DNA from: Melanocharis versteri
Taxonomy: Eukaryota; Chordata; Aves; Passeriformes; Melanocharitidae
Direction of reading: 5' to 3'
Assembly (NCBI GenBank): GCA_013397845.1
Contig: VZTG01003218.1
Coordinates: 258,587-322,586, forward strand
Length of the DNA stretch: 64,000 nt
The position numbers were made by a program, and so were the translations under genes. Shown here piece by piece: positions 37,869 through 51,695 of this stretch. The notes under the pieces are model-generated. The model was not told where the DNA came from. It saw only the letters and a list, made by a program, of their open reading frames with translations, and did not search any database. The first letter of the stretch is position 1; every line of letters begins with the position of its first letter.

Positions 37869-39020
37869 ATTTAATGGAAATACTCCTGCCCCAACTGACA
37901 AACTGAATATTTTTCTTTGAAAGACTGGGATTATTCACCTTGTATCCTTATACTACCATTGTCTTCTCTTCCCTTTACTCTCATTGCATTTTCCCTGAAA
38001 TTGCATTTACCACTAAGCAAAAAAGTTTTGGTAAGAGTATTCTCAGAATCTCTTTGGTTAGCCTTGAGCTTTCTGTTGCCATGCAGCATGACCTTTTATT
38101 TTTGTGTGCATATGAAAGTTGTTTTGAACAGAGATAAAATCTAGAAACAGGAAGCAAAGATAATGTTGCAGAGATATATGACTGAATCCACATCTTTCTT
38201 TACTAAATGATTATCTGCTTTAAAATAACTATGAGATAAGTGCTGAAAACCTAATCATTATCAGCAATTTATAATCACAGTCATAGCTTCACTATCAGTT
38301 CAGTGAAATTATTTAAAATTATTTTCTTCTGAGCTGTTAATGTCTCATGAGTTTTCCACAGTGTCTAATGGTAAAAGTTTGCAAGCGAAATATTTTCTTC
38401 CTGTAATAGACAAATAGACAATAGATTTTTATCAGATGACAGATTACACAGTGGTGAAAATAATAACAACAAAAAGTTTCAATAAATCAGATAGGTCTTG
38501 AACTCTTTTTTTTTCTTTAAGCATCACTGACTATAGTGAAGTGATATGTTTTTATAGATCTTTAATCTTATGGATGGCACAAAATGGCCCTAGCTTTGCT
38601 TTCTTTTTTTTGTCTTTTTTTCTGGTATTTGTTTTTGGGTTTTTTGAGTTTTTTAATTGGTTGTGGGTTTTTGATTTTGTTTAAATCTGCATACTTAGAC
38701 CCTCTGCTGGTGACCTGAATGGAGTTGTGCCAATTTACATTAACAGTGTTGACACATATTTGGCTGTGGATTAAACTAATGCATTTTTCATCTCATACAT
38801 CTGCCCCAGCCTGTTATCAGAGGCTGCTGTCCCTATGGCAAGGGCAGATGAATGAAAATCTATTTCTTAATCAAGGCTAACCTGTTAAAGAAACTTGAAT
38901 TCAGCATTAGCTTACCTTAATGTGACTGACCGTAAGTTCAAGAAAATGCTGAGGATCAGTTTAGCTCTTCCTGGTCCTGTGGTGGCATCTTCCACAAGCA
39001 GGATAGGCAGCTAGGGGCTG
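37869..39020. other. AT-rich single-copy DNA
   Basis: No gene is recognised. A T/G-rich stretch lies at about 38600-38685. Confidence 0.5.
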
Positions 39021-39149
39021 GAGATAGATTCAAATGTCAAATCTCAGCATGCTGCAATTTTTTCTTTCTGACACGAAGTCTGGTGGAGACAGATTCAAAT
39101 GTCCAATCTTAACATGCCACAATTTTTTCTTTCTGACTTGAAGTCTGCT
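39021..39149 (+). repeat. Tandem duplication, 2 x 65 bp
   Basis: Copy 1 starts at 39021 ('gagatagattcaaatgtc') and copy 2 at 39086 ('gagacagattcaaatgtc'). Both contain the same 'aattttttctttctgac' core and end 'gaagtctg'. They differ at about eight positions with no length change. Confidence 0.95.
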
Positions 39150-39258
39150 TTAGGAGAAAATCTACTTGCAGTTGCTAGGGATAGATGGCCACTGTTACTC
39201 ACAGGTCTGCACCGTTCACGTGCCTAACCCTTCTCTGGGTTAGAAAGCAAACTGAGAA

Positions 39259-39437
39259 ATAAAAAAAAAGAAAAACAAAACCCAAAAAATAACAACGATA
39301 AAACAAGCAAACAAACAAAAAAACCCCCAACAAACAAACAAACAAAAAAACCATGAAGAAACCCAAACAAAAAACCCAACCAACTGACTAACCAAAACAA
39401 CCCCAAAAAACCCAACCAAAAAGCCAAGCCAACAAAA
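39259..39437 (+). repeat. C/A-rich low-complexity tract
   Basis: About 180 bp of A and C with CAAA and CCAAA units and scarcely any T. Frames on the opposite strand (39224-39445) are artefacts rich in F, W, G and V. Confidence 0.96.
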
Positions 39438-40990
39438 CACGTCAAAATTGAGAAAGCGTTAACACTCTGTTAAGCAAGAAGTTGAAAATGGAAGGGCACA
39501 TTCCGCTACCACGACTACAAGTTTTAGTATTTGATGAATCTTTAAAATGTGGTCCATTTTCAAATTTTCATCCTTATTTAAAGCTATGTTAGACATTCCT
39601 TCTCCTATATAAACTGCACAGTGACATGCAAGCAGATAAGAGATCCTTAAGCAGGTGAAATATCTTTTTTTTAAAATAAAAATACGTATTTTCAAAAATA
39701 AAAATAAGTAAATAAGGCATGGGATATTGTTCTGAATCCTTAAAAAACAGTCTGGGTTATCATGTGTATTTCTCTTAATATCAACCTTATTAAAAGCTGA
39801 CTGGTTTAGTTCTTACAGTATTCTAAATAAAACATACTGAATTATTTGAGAACGTGAGACGACTCTGAATAATTCCCTAGGTAGTGAAAATACATTTTCA
39901 GTATTAAATTCTCAAATATAGCGCAATGGAATTTTACCAATCTTTCCAAAACACTGTGTTGAAGGGGAAGAAGAAGCATGAGAAATATCCCCCTGACAGG
40001 TAGTGAAATGAAAAGCATTTGAAAAATGCTGCTTTGAATGAAAATGCCGTTCCAGCCCTAGCCGTAACACCACATTTCCAGCTCTACAGTCTCTTGCTTC
40101 CTCGTGAATATCCCCCTGCCTTTGAACACAAGTCCTTTATTATTCATTCAGCAGCCTTCGCAGGATGTTTGCTGAAACACAAGGAGGCATAAGGATTTTA
40201 AACAATAAATAAGTCACCTCAATACCACTTGGCTGTAGATTAAACGCAGAGGTCACCAAAAGTAAAAACAAGATTTGACCTTCGCTATTTCAGTACACAT
40301 TGAGCAGGGCAATGCAGAGCAATGTGAGCAGGCAGTCTGAGAAGGCATCAGTACAACTTGCAAACAGCAGGAAAAGGTGCCTGTGCCATAGTCATCCACA
40401 GCTCTAGCGGAGCAGCCTGCGTATTTTCAAACTGAATTTTACTATATGCTTCATTCCCTATGTTGGGGTAACAGACTGTGAATTGGAATATCTGAGAAGT
40501 GGAAGTAAAGTGGGGTTTCTTTTTTTTTGTGTGGTATCTTGTTGTCCTAAATGTCTTGGGGTAGTTTTTTAGTTGTTTGGGGTTTTTTTTCCTACCACTG
40601 TTGCTCAATGCCTTCTCACAGTGAGATAAGGAAACAAATGTTTCAAAGTTTTGACAAGTTGGAATTGTTATTGTTGTACCTGCATATTATCAATTGTAAG
40701 TCTACCACCCAGAATATACTTTAAATAAATTCATACACAACATATTACTGTACATATTGTAAGTATTTGATTTGAATATATTCCTGGAATGCAATACAGT
40801 TTGTTGGGGGGTTTTTTCTCTAATTTTTCTGTCTGTGTTTGAGAACATACATAAAATGCTTCTCTTGAATAATTGTGTCCACACATGCAGAAAAACATTG
40901 ACAACTGGTTTGAATGATTATTCAAGACAGAGAACTTTCCTTTTGATTTGAAAGTCTGTGGTGGGTAAAATTGCCTGATTTCCTGGCTTG
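39438..40990. other. AT-rich single-copy DNA
   Basis: No gene or repeat family is recognised. Confidence 0.5.
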
Positions 40991-41370
40991 CTAGAGAGCC
41001 GGAATGGGGTCCTCTATAGGCTGCAGTGGGGACACGTGCTCTGGCATGGTCTTCCATGAACTGTGGGGGAAACTGACCCAGTGCCTGCAGCACCTTCTTC
41101 CCTCCTTTCTTCTTTCACTTCAGTGCCTACAGGGCTGTTTCTCTCACATTTTCTTACTCTCACTCACAGCTGCTGCTTATTTTTTATTCTTTCATAAATA
41201 TGATACCATAGAGGAAACAGCAGCATTGCTGAACAGCTCAGCTTTATATAGTGGTGGGATCATCTCAGAGTCAACTGAAATGGGCTCTGAGGCTGGTGCA
41301 GCTTCTGATCTCACAGAAGCCGTAATGGCGGCCCTTCTGCTACCAAAAGTGTCACGTAACAAAGTCCTTT
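40991..41370. repeat. Avian interspersed repeat, probably LTR-derived
   Basis: The ordered text 'gtggggacacgtgctctggc', 'gggctgtttctctcacattt', 'cagctttatatagtggtggg', 'ggtgcagcttctgatctcac' and 'ctgctaccaaaagtgtcacg' matches a multicopy sequence that I remember from bird, especially passerine, scaffolds. I cannot name its family with certainty. The long frame over it (41004-41405, plus) is a leucine/serine-rich translation without a domain and is not called as a gene. Confidence 0.6.
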
Positions 41371-44300
41371 GCTGCTGTTCATTTCTATTACTTCTTTTAC
41401 CTTGATTAATATCAAATTGTATTCCTCTCCTCTAATTTAAAAAAGAAGAATCTTCTTTATACATTTCTGTCATTGGTAACAATATTTATATGTTCCCTTG
41501 CCTCATCCGTTCCTAATTTCCTTTTCTGTCAATGTCAAAACAACTCATTCTCATACAACAAGGATTGGCCAATATGTTATAAACCAATTGTCATTGGGTA
41601 GCCTCACTCAAAAACAGGAAAAAAAAAGGAAAAAAGAAAATTGACTATTTTGAATTGTACGAGGTTTTTTTAAATTGCAGGAGATTTAATGGCATTGCAC
41701 ATTCTTATTATTGATGATGCAATATTGGTTGCTTGGGGACAGCTGGATGTCATGAAACTTTAGAAATATTTTTCTGTTTCTATGGATTAGGATTTGCCAA
41801 TGTATCTTATCTGTTCTGTAGCAGCTGTCATGATTGGGAGCTACTGAATACACTTTTTTTTTAAATGTCAAACAATAAATAAATAATTGGTAATGAAAAG
41901 GGGATAGGCACTTATAATGTAACTGTATATCTTAAACCTGTGAGGTGCATCAAGTCACTTTGCCAGTTGTTCACAATCATTCTCAAACAGGAAAACAAAC
42001 TGGTAGCAAAACTAAATCCCAGAAGGATAATAACTACTGAATTTACATCCACCAGTAAACACAATTCCACATATGTTTTCCCTGTATAAGATATGAATGA
42101 AGAATTTTTAAATTTATACAGCATGAGAATTACATCAACAGCAGTAAGTGCATAGAAGAAGAAACCAAGCAAGTTCAACTTTTGAGTGTTAAATGTCAAA
42201 AGAAAGGCCATATGCAGCAGCTGTGTTTCAGTGAATGAAAAGGATACTCTTCAGAGAGGTCTCATCTACTGTTTTAATATATGTCTAATATTCATTGTGA
42301 TGTAGCTGTGTATCATCTAAAATAAGAAGACTGAAATAAAAAGAATAGAGAAATAGAAAGCATCGACTTACTTTCACACAAATTAAATTATAAAATCAGT
42401 GGTTTCCTCCATCTTCAGTCATCAGTAAGGTAGATAATTAGCAGGTAGGCTTCCTCTGTATGCCAAAGATGTACCAATCCCAAACTAAAAGAAAATACTT
42501 AACTCTGTGGCATGAGTTGTCCCTGTGGAGGTGTACATTTTCCTCCACAGGAATTGAATTTGGCTGCCCAGATAGGCATCTAGTGCCCTAAGAAAGTAAG
42601 AAATTTATGTAAGAAGTGTAAAGATGAAAAAGGACCTATGGGAGATGCGTGTTCTTCTGAAGCAGAAGCTGGATGTCAGACAGGATAACAGGTATCTCAA
42701 ATGTTACTGAACATATGTTTGGTCAACTGGCACTCACTTTGATTTTTTTTCAGAGCAATTAATGGTGTTTGGTTCAGCTGCACACTCTGCAGAGGCATCT
42801 CATGCCATCTTCAAACCATGCAGTTATTGAAGGCATGTGCACAGGGCTGACAGGGCAAGCATACAGTGTTGTCTGAAATACCCTACATGATTCCACCTGG
42901 CCTGGGACTGCTGACTGTCGGTTCAGAACAGAATGAATTCCCCTCTTTTTCTTTTTTTTTTCCTTCCCTTTTTTTAATACAGATATATCTGAAATCATAA
43001 AAAGTTTCAGATAACACTAGACAGCAATGTTTAGATGACTGTATGGAACTCTTAGAACTTTTAGGCTTACAGTGGTCATGAGATTACTCTGGACACATGA
43101 ATAAACTCTCTGTTAACTATAAGGAGAGCTTAAAAACTTGGCTCATAGGCAAACACATTCAGAAACAACTGAATTTTAGGATCAACTGTTTGAAGGTGGA
43201 TTTCCTCTTTATTTGGTTACCTAAATAACCAAATATAAATGTGGTTGGTGTAGGTTATTAAAGCTGTATGTAATTAAAGACAACCAACGCTATGTTGCAG
43301 CCTTTCCATTTACAGATTAGATAGGATCCCATAGGATGTCTCAAACAACAAAAAATAGTCTGTTCCAGCAATTAAATTCAGATCTGAATGATGAGTAATA
43401 TAGATGTTTTGACTTCCTTGTGGCCAGCATTTTACATTAGCTTGTGAGAAGTTCTTGATAAATATCAATAAACTGTAGAAGTATTTAGGAAACATATATG
43501 TAATAATATTCCCTGTAATTATCTCCTCTAAAAATGTGATTGAATAGACACCCAAATTCTTTATTAAGATTCCATGCATTTCAACGGCAGAATTTGTTTT
43601 CAGTGTTGTATTTGTATTATTAATAATTTAGAAGATCATTATTTTGTTTACCTTTGTTGTTGTTGTCACTACAGTCTTTGTTGTGTATAAATGTTTTGGG
43701 GTAATTCTGTCTTTTGAGCATCATAAACAGTAACAAATGCTTTTTGATTCACTTACAAATTATAAGAGAAGAGCCATGAAATTTTCCTAACCTTTTCTGC
43801 AGCCCAATAAATCACAAACAGACAAGAAAGTTAAGCACTGCTTCAGTGGAAAATCAGCAGACAGATGTAGCACACATTCCCCTCAAAATAATTCAGAACC
43901 TGTTCCAATTTATCAAATGCCTACTTTATCTGTCAAAACAATGTCCTTTTTCAAATAAAGGGCATTGTTTCTGCAGCAAGAAAAAGGTTCTGATGTATTG
44001 TTATCTGCAAATGGATGGTGGAATAATGGAACAACAGGCAGCATTTCAAGCTAAGAGATCAAAGGGCAGAATACATTACAATTCTTGTTAAAATAAATTA
44101 GACTGAAATCGTAATTTTAATAAAGACATTTATAACCTTAAACAATATTTTTTTCGAGTTCCCAGATCAGCAGAAACAATAAGAAAATCCCTTTAAATAT
44201 GTAAGTTGATGCATTTCTTCCCACTGTGAGAACTCAGAATTTCAGAGCTGTAATGTACATTAGCTGGTATCTTGTGCTGACATGACACTATCTTACATTT

Positions 44301-47300
44301 GCAGAGGAAATATTTTCAATTGCTTTATTCATTTTTTACTGTATTTTCACATTACCATTATACTACAAAAGCATTCTTAGATTTCTAGATTAAGAATTTC
44401 TGTAAGTAAAATTTTATATCTCGAAATCTGCTAGGATAATTTTGATCTTTAAACGTCCAATGATGTACTATGATATTAAGTCACAATATTGAATCAAACT
44501 CCTCCTTATAAGTAGCCATCCTTTCCAAATTCTACTGATAAAATTAAATCAAGAATTAAATTCTTTTAAGGCTGTATCCTCTCTAGAGAAAATTAGAAAA
44601 CAACAACAAAAAAGTAAACTGTTGAAATTGTCAATTAACTGAAAAAGCCCAGGAGTTTTAAGTTTAGCAAATCTGTTTACTCAAACTTGGTTCTATTATC
44701 AAGCCATTGTAATGCTCAGTTACTTTCTTTAACCTCAACGGGTCAGATATCTATGATGATTCCTGCAGCCAGCTTGATCCTGAGCTGAACTGTGACAACT
44801 TTGCACTGATGTATCTGTCTGCTTCATGATTGCATGTGGCTCTTTCATTCTTATATTCTTCCATTTTTCAATTCTTCTTTATGTAACTGTGACCTCTGCC
44901 AGTTATTAGGTTTTTCTCCTTATGATACATTTTTTAATATCACAGAATCCTCTAAAAATACATTATTGAATCAACTCCTTTAGAAAATTATTCATTTATT
45001 ATCAGCTAACGACAGCTTCAAAAGTTAGCAATATTTCTCTTTTTTTAATAAACACTTTACTTACACCTTGATATTCATAATCTCTAAAACAGAGTCTCAA
45101 ACATTCTATGAAAAGAAACCCAAGGATCAGAATCGTAGCAAAGTAAAAATAAGAATATTTTTCTAAATATCCTCTGAGGTCGGATTTATTTCCAATCTAA
45201 GTTTTTTTGTTTTTTTTTTTTCGGGGGCCATTCCAGCGCAAGGTAAAAACTAAGTCCAGCATCTTTAAACTTGGACATCTGTTAAAGCTCAGTTGTGCCA
45301 GGTCTTGCTCCACAGCATAAGTAGATTTCTGTGTTTATAAATAGTCTAGCTGAAATCAATTAGTCCTTATACTGTGCAATACATCTGATGGGGAATTCTA
45401 GAATTTTCCTAATTAAGATTAGACTAACTCAGAAAGATTACTGATATCAAAACAAGCTTTGACCAGTGTGAAACTGGGTAGAATTGTGGAAGAATCATTG
45501 TGTCCCCAGTTGCACATCAGCAGTCCGTGGCACTAGGTAGTTCCACACCCACTTTTGCTACCACCACTGTGTGAGAGCATTCTCTATTCTTTTGAAGGCT
45601 GGATTGAACAGGTTAATTCAGAAATTTGCACCAGTGCAACTGATTTTGCCCACACTATGCTAGGGAACACTCACACGAAAAAGTTACTGAAAAGCTGCAG
45701 GATGACTGCCAGCTAGTGGGTTGTGAGAAGAAACTGAGTGATAAAAAATGTTGCTTCAGCACAGCCCAAATGAGAAGGGGTGATTTAAGTCTCAAAGGTA
45801 TTCAGGATTGGGCTAGCACATGCAGACTACAATTCGTTGAGAAATTGGACATTCTTTTACTGCTCTTTGTTGCTGGAACCTTTCAGAACACCACTAGTTT
45901 GTATTAACCAAGCAATAGAACATTTTTCAGGACAGTTTTGTTTTATTGATCAAAACTAATTTAAACCAACAGATAAATAAAGGATCTTGCTAGCAGAGTA
46001 AATAAACACAAATGTTCTGAGAGCTAGTCACAGATGTGCAAGAATCACTTCAAGATCTTCATTCCACCTATACTTTCAATAAATAGTTGACAATAGTTCT
46101 ATCATTTTATAAGCACATAGCTGAAAACTCAAAGATAACTCTATTTAAGGAGTTATGAATAGATAAATTTTTATGACTGATATTTACACTCACAAGTGAT
46201 GAAAATTAAGAACTGAGAAACAACTACAAATATCATTTTAATTTAATAAAGATATTCTGTAGCTATTGACAAAAGAAAATGGTCATTAAATAAAGATTAA
46301 TGAGGAAATGAATTAAATTCAGAGAATGTGAAGATAAAATAAAAAATGTATCTGGAGAAAACAAACCTTTTTCTTCCAGATATTCTTAATCAAAATCAGA
46401 GACAAAACCTAAATTGAAATGGTTAATTAGGACCCAGGCTGAAGTCTCTAGGCAACCAGAATGCCAGCTGAAATTACTGAGGTTTTCAGATGCACAGACG
46501 ATTAGGAATAGGATGATCCCAGACCAGTGCAGTTTATACAGAGGACCACAATCTCTATTGAAATCTGACTTTGGGTTGCTCTGGAAGCAAGCTGGAAGAA
46601 TAGAAAACATCCAATCTGAATATCAGCCATTAACTATCTAAAACCAAAATCAACAGAGATACATCAGTGTAAATGGTTGGCAAAGAGTAAATAATTTGCC
46701 ATAATTCTCTGCAGAGCTGCAGCAGGAACTTTTCCTCAGAGTCATTTCTGATGCTGAGAAAGCAAATTAGGACCTTGTTAACACTGCTCTGCTGCCTTGC
46801 CCATTACATACTCACTCCTCTCCATGAAACAAACATAAAAGTGCGACTAAAAATGAATAGATAATTCTGATGTGATAGCACATTTCCCAGGGGAAAATGA
46901 CATGACAAAGCACAGGAGATGAGGAATTAAACCTACCATATTTAGGACATGCAAAGTACCCCATGTCAAGTGAAAAAATATCAACGAACCCACTAATGCT
47001 GTCTGTGGAACACTTTCAAATTCATGTTTCTCTGTGATATTATACAAAAGAAAATCACACAACATTTTTTTGTTTGGCTCAGTTTTTTTGTCTACATACT
47101 TCTTTTGCTTAAGAGAGAATTTTCTCAGCAGTAGTTTGAAAATACAGTGCATAGGAAACAAAGTGAAAATTTGTAAATTAAAGTGATCAAGGCTGTAAAG
47201 GGTACATTCTGTGTGAGAAAGAATGCTCACAGAAAAAAAAAAAAAAGGTAGGGAAAAAATTTGCCTTCTTAAGGAAGTTAAAGTATTCAGGAAATGTTTT

Positions 47301-50300
47301 ATTCACTGATAGCCAAAAAAACAGGATCTTGCCTCTTTACAGTACAAAGTAATGGAAGAATAAAATAAATTATATACAACTGATTTGACAAAGCTCTTCC
47401 TAACTGTAATAAAATTTCACAAGGTGGTCAAAAACCACATTGTTATCTACACTTTCCACTAATATAATTCTGCTCAATTATCATTTTTGCTTTGAAAGCT
47501 AGATTTACTTTTTGCAGATGTGAAAGAAAAATGAAGCCATGTGTGTCACTCTGCTTTAAAAAAAAAGAACAACAAAGTGGTTTGTGGTTCATATTTCCAT
47601 CCTCTTCTAACAGAAATTCATAGGAAATCAAATATGAAACCAAATAGATACATAATATACTTATTTTCCACTTGATATTCACATGTTGATCTTATAATTA
47701 GGGAGAGAAAATCAAGACAGTTTAATCTGGCTTCTCTCAGGAACATGGCTTGCAGAATACAAAAACCTGCATACAATTATTAATTTAGAAGTTAACTGTG
47801 ACTAATACTGAGATGAACACTCAGGCTTATGAAACCTTGATCTTGTCTGCTAAGTAGCTTTGTAAAAGGCAGTCCCAAATAGAGCTCTTTTTCCATATAT
47901 CACTTAGTTGAAAAATCAAAAACCAGCTCATTTCATTTACATTTCAACAAATTATGTTGACTTTGGTAGTGTATAGTATCAAATTAAATTGTTACACATC
48001 ATATTTTTCTCCAAAGTTAAAATTAACTGTGACATTGAGTAGATAGTTAAACATACAGTAAAAATGACAATTTAAAAATTAAATATTTCATGCTTAATTA
48101 AGAAAGGTTATGAATAACTTCCCATTTGGAGTGTTTTACAGATTTTATCATTTGATATACACATCAAAACATGAAAATAAAAACTATGGATCTTCCAGTC
48201 TAATACACAGCTTACAGTAAAGGGAACTTTGAATATCCCCTTAGAGATTTCGGCAATGATTTTCCACTCCATTACACCAATTTCATACTGGAGTAAGTCC
48301 ATTGATGTCAATGGTGTTACATCAGCTTAAAAACAATATGACAGAATAGAAGATCAAGGTTATTCAAGCTCTTATTTATGGTTATGGAAAATTACACATG
48401 TCTGATGTACATAACAAGACTCTGTTGTTTTGAATTTCTTTGATAATGAAAATGTCCTCATATACAAAAAGGCAGAAAACTGAAGTTGAAACATAACAGA
48501 TATTTACCAGCTAAACATACATAGGTGTAGACAGCAAATGCTGGTTGTAAAATAACCATGCAAGATGACAGCTTCTCAGCTATACTAAAATTAAATGTGA
48601 GGAAAGTTTGAATAGACTGAATTTTCAGAATTTATGAAGTCCTAGGGAACTATAAATCAGGAAGGTAATAGGTTTAGAGTTATAGCTACCTCTGCAGTAC
48701 TAGTATTTTATATTTATTTACCTTAGTATTTTATTTTTAATTATTCTATGTTACTGGAAATGTAACCAGACTGATTATTGAGAATTTGTGAAATAAGTTT
48801 CTCTTGAAACAATAGCCATGTAAGTAAAAATGCTGTCATAGTCACAAAGTTAACTACAAAAAGAGTCTCCTTTCTGGAACATAAAATTGATCTAACTGGC
48901 TGAATGTTTGTCATAGCTAAGAGACTTTACGTAAGAGCAGTCTGAATCTTTGGTTACTTCTAATATACAGCGCTGCCCAAATAAACCACCAAGCTGTTTG
49001 AACAACTTGTCTGGACTGTGGCAGAGCGTATCTGAGCTTTCTGTGAAAAACTCTGGAGTGTCTGTTGTGGGGAATCAACTTCTCTTTTCTTCTATATGCT
49101 ATTGCCTCCCACAAGAGCAGAGGACACAGTTAGAGGCATAGGATTCTCCTTCTCCTAATTCATGCTACAAGTAGTGCTGGAAAGACTGCAAACCCTTAGG
49201 CATCTGTAGATTTACCCACAAAACTTAGTAAGAAACACACACAGACAGTCAACATGGATGAGTAGCTGTTTTATTCTCAAGTAGACCTGGGTATCACGTG
49301 TTCGTGGAATCCTGTGTTGCCTCATTTAGCTTTTCATTCATGGAACTTCCAGGGGTTTTTTTCTACTGAAGTAATACCTAGCAATACCTTCACTTATCTT
49401 GTATTTGTGCAGTAATTTTTTGTCTAAGAGCACTTTGCATTTTACTTATTGAATTGTATGCTTTTTCTTTATTACAGTTATTCTAATTAAAGAAATTTTT
49501 TAAATTCTAATGAAAAAAACCTCCTTACATCCACTTCCTCTGCAGCTTGGTGTCATTTATAGGGTAACACCAATTAAGAGCAGGTGCTCTTAAATTGTCA
49601 AAATCAGTAATGGAAAATTGAGATAGACTTAGGTCATTCTCTTCTCATTTTTCTCTTTCCTTCAGTTTTCCCTTTCCTTCATTTTTCCAATATTATTGTG
49701 ATCCTCTCTTTAACACTTTGTCAATAGTTTTCCAGCTAGCCCATTTTTGCCATAGGAAAACATAACATGGGATTATGTCAACAGCTCAAAATTTGCAGCA
49801 TTCACTGCCTTTTAATTCTCACAAAGCCTGCTCTCTTGGAAAAGGAGAAATGGTATGTTTTTTGAAGATAAAGATGTGAATTGTTTCTTGTCACCTTAAT
49901 ATTAAAATTTTTTATGGGGCTGGATTTTGGCCCTGGTGTTTTAATTACTTTATGGCTGTAAACATATACAGGCTTGGAATTCTATTATTACAAGGAATTG
50001 TGAGTAAGGCTACTCTAAAAATGTAGCAGTATCCACTAGCTGTTGTATTTTCTTCTGAAATACTTTGGAGAAGAATGGACAGTGTGACACCTGGATATAA
50101 AATCCTTTTACTTTATAAAGCATCACATTTCAGCTTCTAAATTTAGTGGTTTACAGAGTAGGTATCTGCTTATCAGGAGGAAACCCAATCTATTTGCCTA
50201 AACATACATGTTTAATACCATCCAAAATAGAAGAGCTAGGTTATCACACTCCATCTTTAGCTTCAGGAAGGTATTTATTTCCAGTACATTTCTTGTCATA

Positions 50301-50440
50301 TCTTTCCTGAGTAAAATGAAGCTTGGACATGTAGATCACATGTAGATCAATACACTGTAAATACTAAATTTAGGTTTTTTGAACCTATGCTTGAACTCAA
50401 AATAAACTAAAGATTAATTTAACTGAACTATCAAAAATAA
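41371..50440. other. About 9 kb of AT-rich single-copy DNA, nothing recognised
   Basis: This is the longest stretch without any repeat family or gene that I can name. It contains only short homopolymer runs (about 41617-41640, 45206-45222, 47226-47246). The small frames at 41912-42211, 46847-47230 and 48917-49141 carry no recognised motif. The lack of transposons over 9 kb is the main point of note. Confidence 0.5.
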
Positions 50441-50476
50441 CCAAAAAAAAAAAAACCAAAAAAAACAAGCAAAACC
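50441..50476 (+). repeat. Short A-rich tract
   Basis: Poly(A) broken by CC and C. It does not mark the end of any element that I can see. Confidence 0.85.
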
Positions 50477-51097
50477 CAACACTCAAGTCTTAAAGGCTGT
50501 TAAAAGAAACAAAAATCAAACAGTAATAAAAAACTTAATAACAGAATGTATAGAAAAATGGAAAAATATTGATGTAAACAAGAATGACACAAGTCTATAA
50601 GGAAATATACCATAGAGAATCTGGATATGAAGATACATATTGATTTAAAAAATATTTTGAGTTAGTGCAAAAGAATGGACGGTTTCCTGTTTCTCCTGTG
50701 TAAAAAGATAGGGTAAATCAGATAGGACCCTCTGTCAGGTCTTTTCTCCTGTTACAGATTTATTTCAGGCTGAACTGAGCCACCTTCTGGAAAGGCCTGT
50801 TGTTCTTCTTCTATTTAGAATTAAAGTAGCCAAGTCTCTTACACTAGCAGCTAACATTCAGATGGCTACAGTTCAGTAAAATTAATCCCATCCTGTCTAT
50901 TTTGTTCCATTAATTTTTTCATAGAGTTTTAATCTCATTGTGCTTCAAAAGTTACATTGGTGGGGTAAAAGTAGATTGCCGGAAAGTAACTTCATTACTT
51001 CCTGGATTATCTCATTGATCAATGTTTTTATCAATGATATATTAACAGTTAGCAGGCTGTCTCCAAAAGTATTTTTTCTTATTAGCTCTTTGCAATC
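50477..51097. other. AT-rich single-copy DNA
   Basis: No gene or repeat is recognised. Confidence 0.5.
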
Positions 51098-51456
51098 TTT
51101 GACAGTCTGAGAGAATTGGGGCTGTTCAGCTGGGAGAAGGGAGACCTTAGAGCAGCTATGAACAGGCTGGTGAGGGACTTTTTAAAGGGCATGTATTGAT
51201 AGAACAAGGGGAATAGCTTAAAACTGACAGAGATTTAGATTAGTTGTAAGGAAGAAATCCTTTACTGTGAGCCACTGGAACAGGTTGCCCCAAAAAAACT
51301 GTGGACACGTCATTCCTGGAAGTGTCCAAGGCCAGGCTGGAGGGGGCTATGAGTAACTCTGGTCTAGTGGAAGGTGTCCCTGCCCTCGGCAGTGGGGTTG
51401 GAACCAGATGATCTTTAAGGTTCTTTCCAACCCAAGATATTCTGTGATTGCATGAT
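51098..51456 (+). mobile_element. CR1 LINE 3' fragment, plus strand
   Basis: It reads in the sense direction of CR1: 'tctgagagaattggggctgt', 'gagggactttttaaagggca', 'cactggaacaggttgcccc', 'gaaggtgtccctgccctcgg' and finally 'ggttctttccaacccaag' with the octamer tail 'attctgtgattgcatgat'. It belongs to the same CR1 subtype as the minus-strand copy at 58487-58845. It is 5' truncated, with a short internal loss near 51165. Confidence 0.95.
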
Positions 51457-51591
51457 AAACCTCCAGAAGGTTTTGAGGGTTTGTTTTGTTTTCATATTTG
51501 TATTAAAAAACAATTTCTATGGTTGGTCAGCTGCAGATATTGGAAAAATACTGCTTTGAACATCATTTTTTGAAGAAGAAAAGTTTGTAAA

Positions 51592-51695
51592 CTGTGGTGA
51601 TTTGGTCTTGGCTGGCTGTCAGAAGCCCACCCATCTGCTCTCTCACTCCCCATCCTGAACAGGATGGTGAGAAAAAGAGGTGGAAGAGTGAAAAC
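51592..51695 (-). mobile_element. Fragment of an avian LTR, related to the ERVL-type family
   Basis: The text 'gtggtgatttggtcttggct', 'ggctgtcagaagcccaccc' and 'ctctctcactccccatcct' resembles the U5-side end of avian ERVL-type LTRs on the minus strand. It is collinear with the left end of the LTR at 61501-62089. Beyond about 51695 the similarity is lost. Confidence 0.45.

Noticed and set aside
40731..41093. 120-codon minus-strand frame
   Set aside because: It overlaps an interspersed repeat at one end and AT-rich DNA at the other, with no domain.
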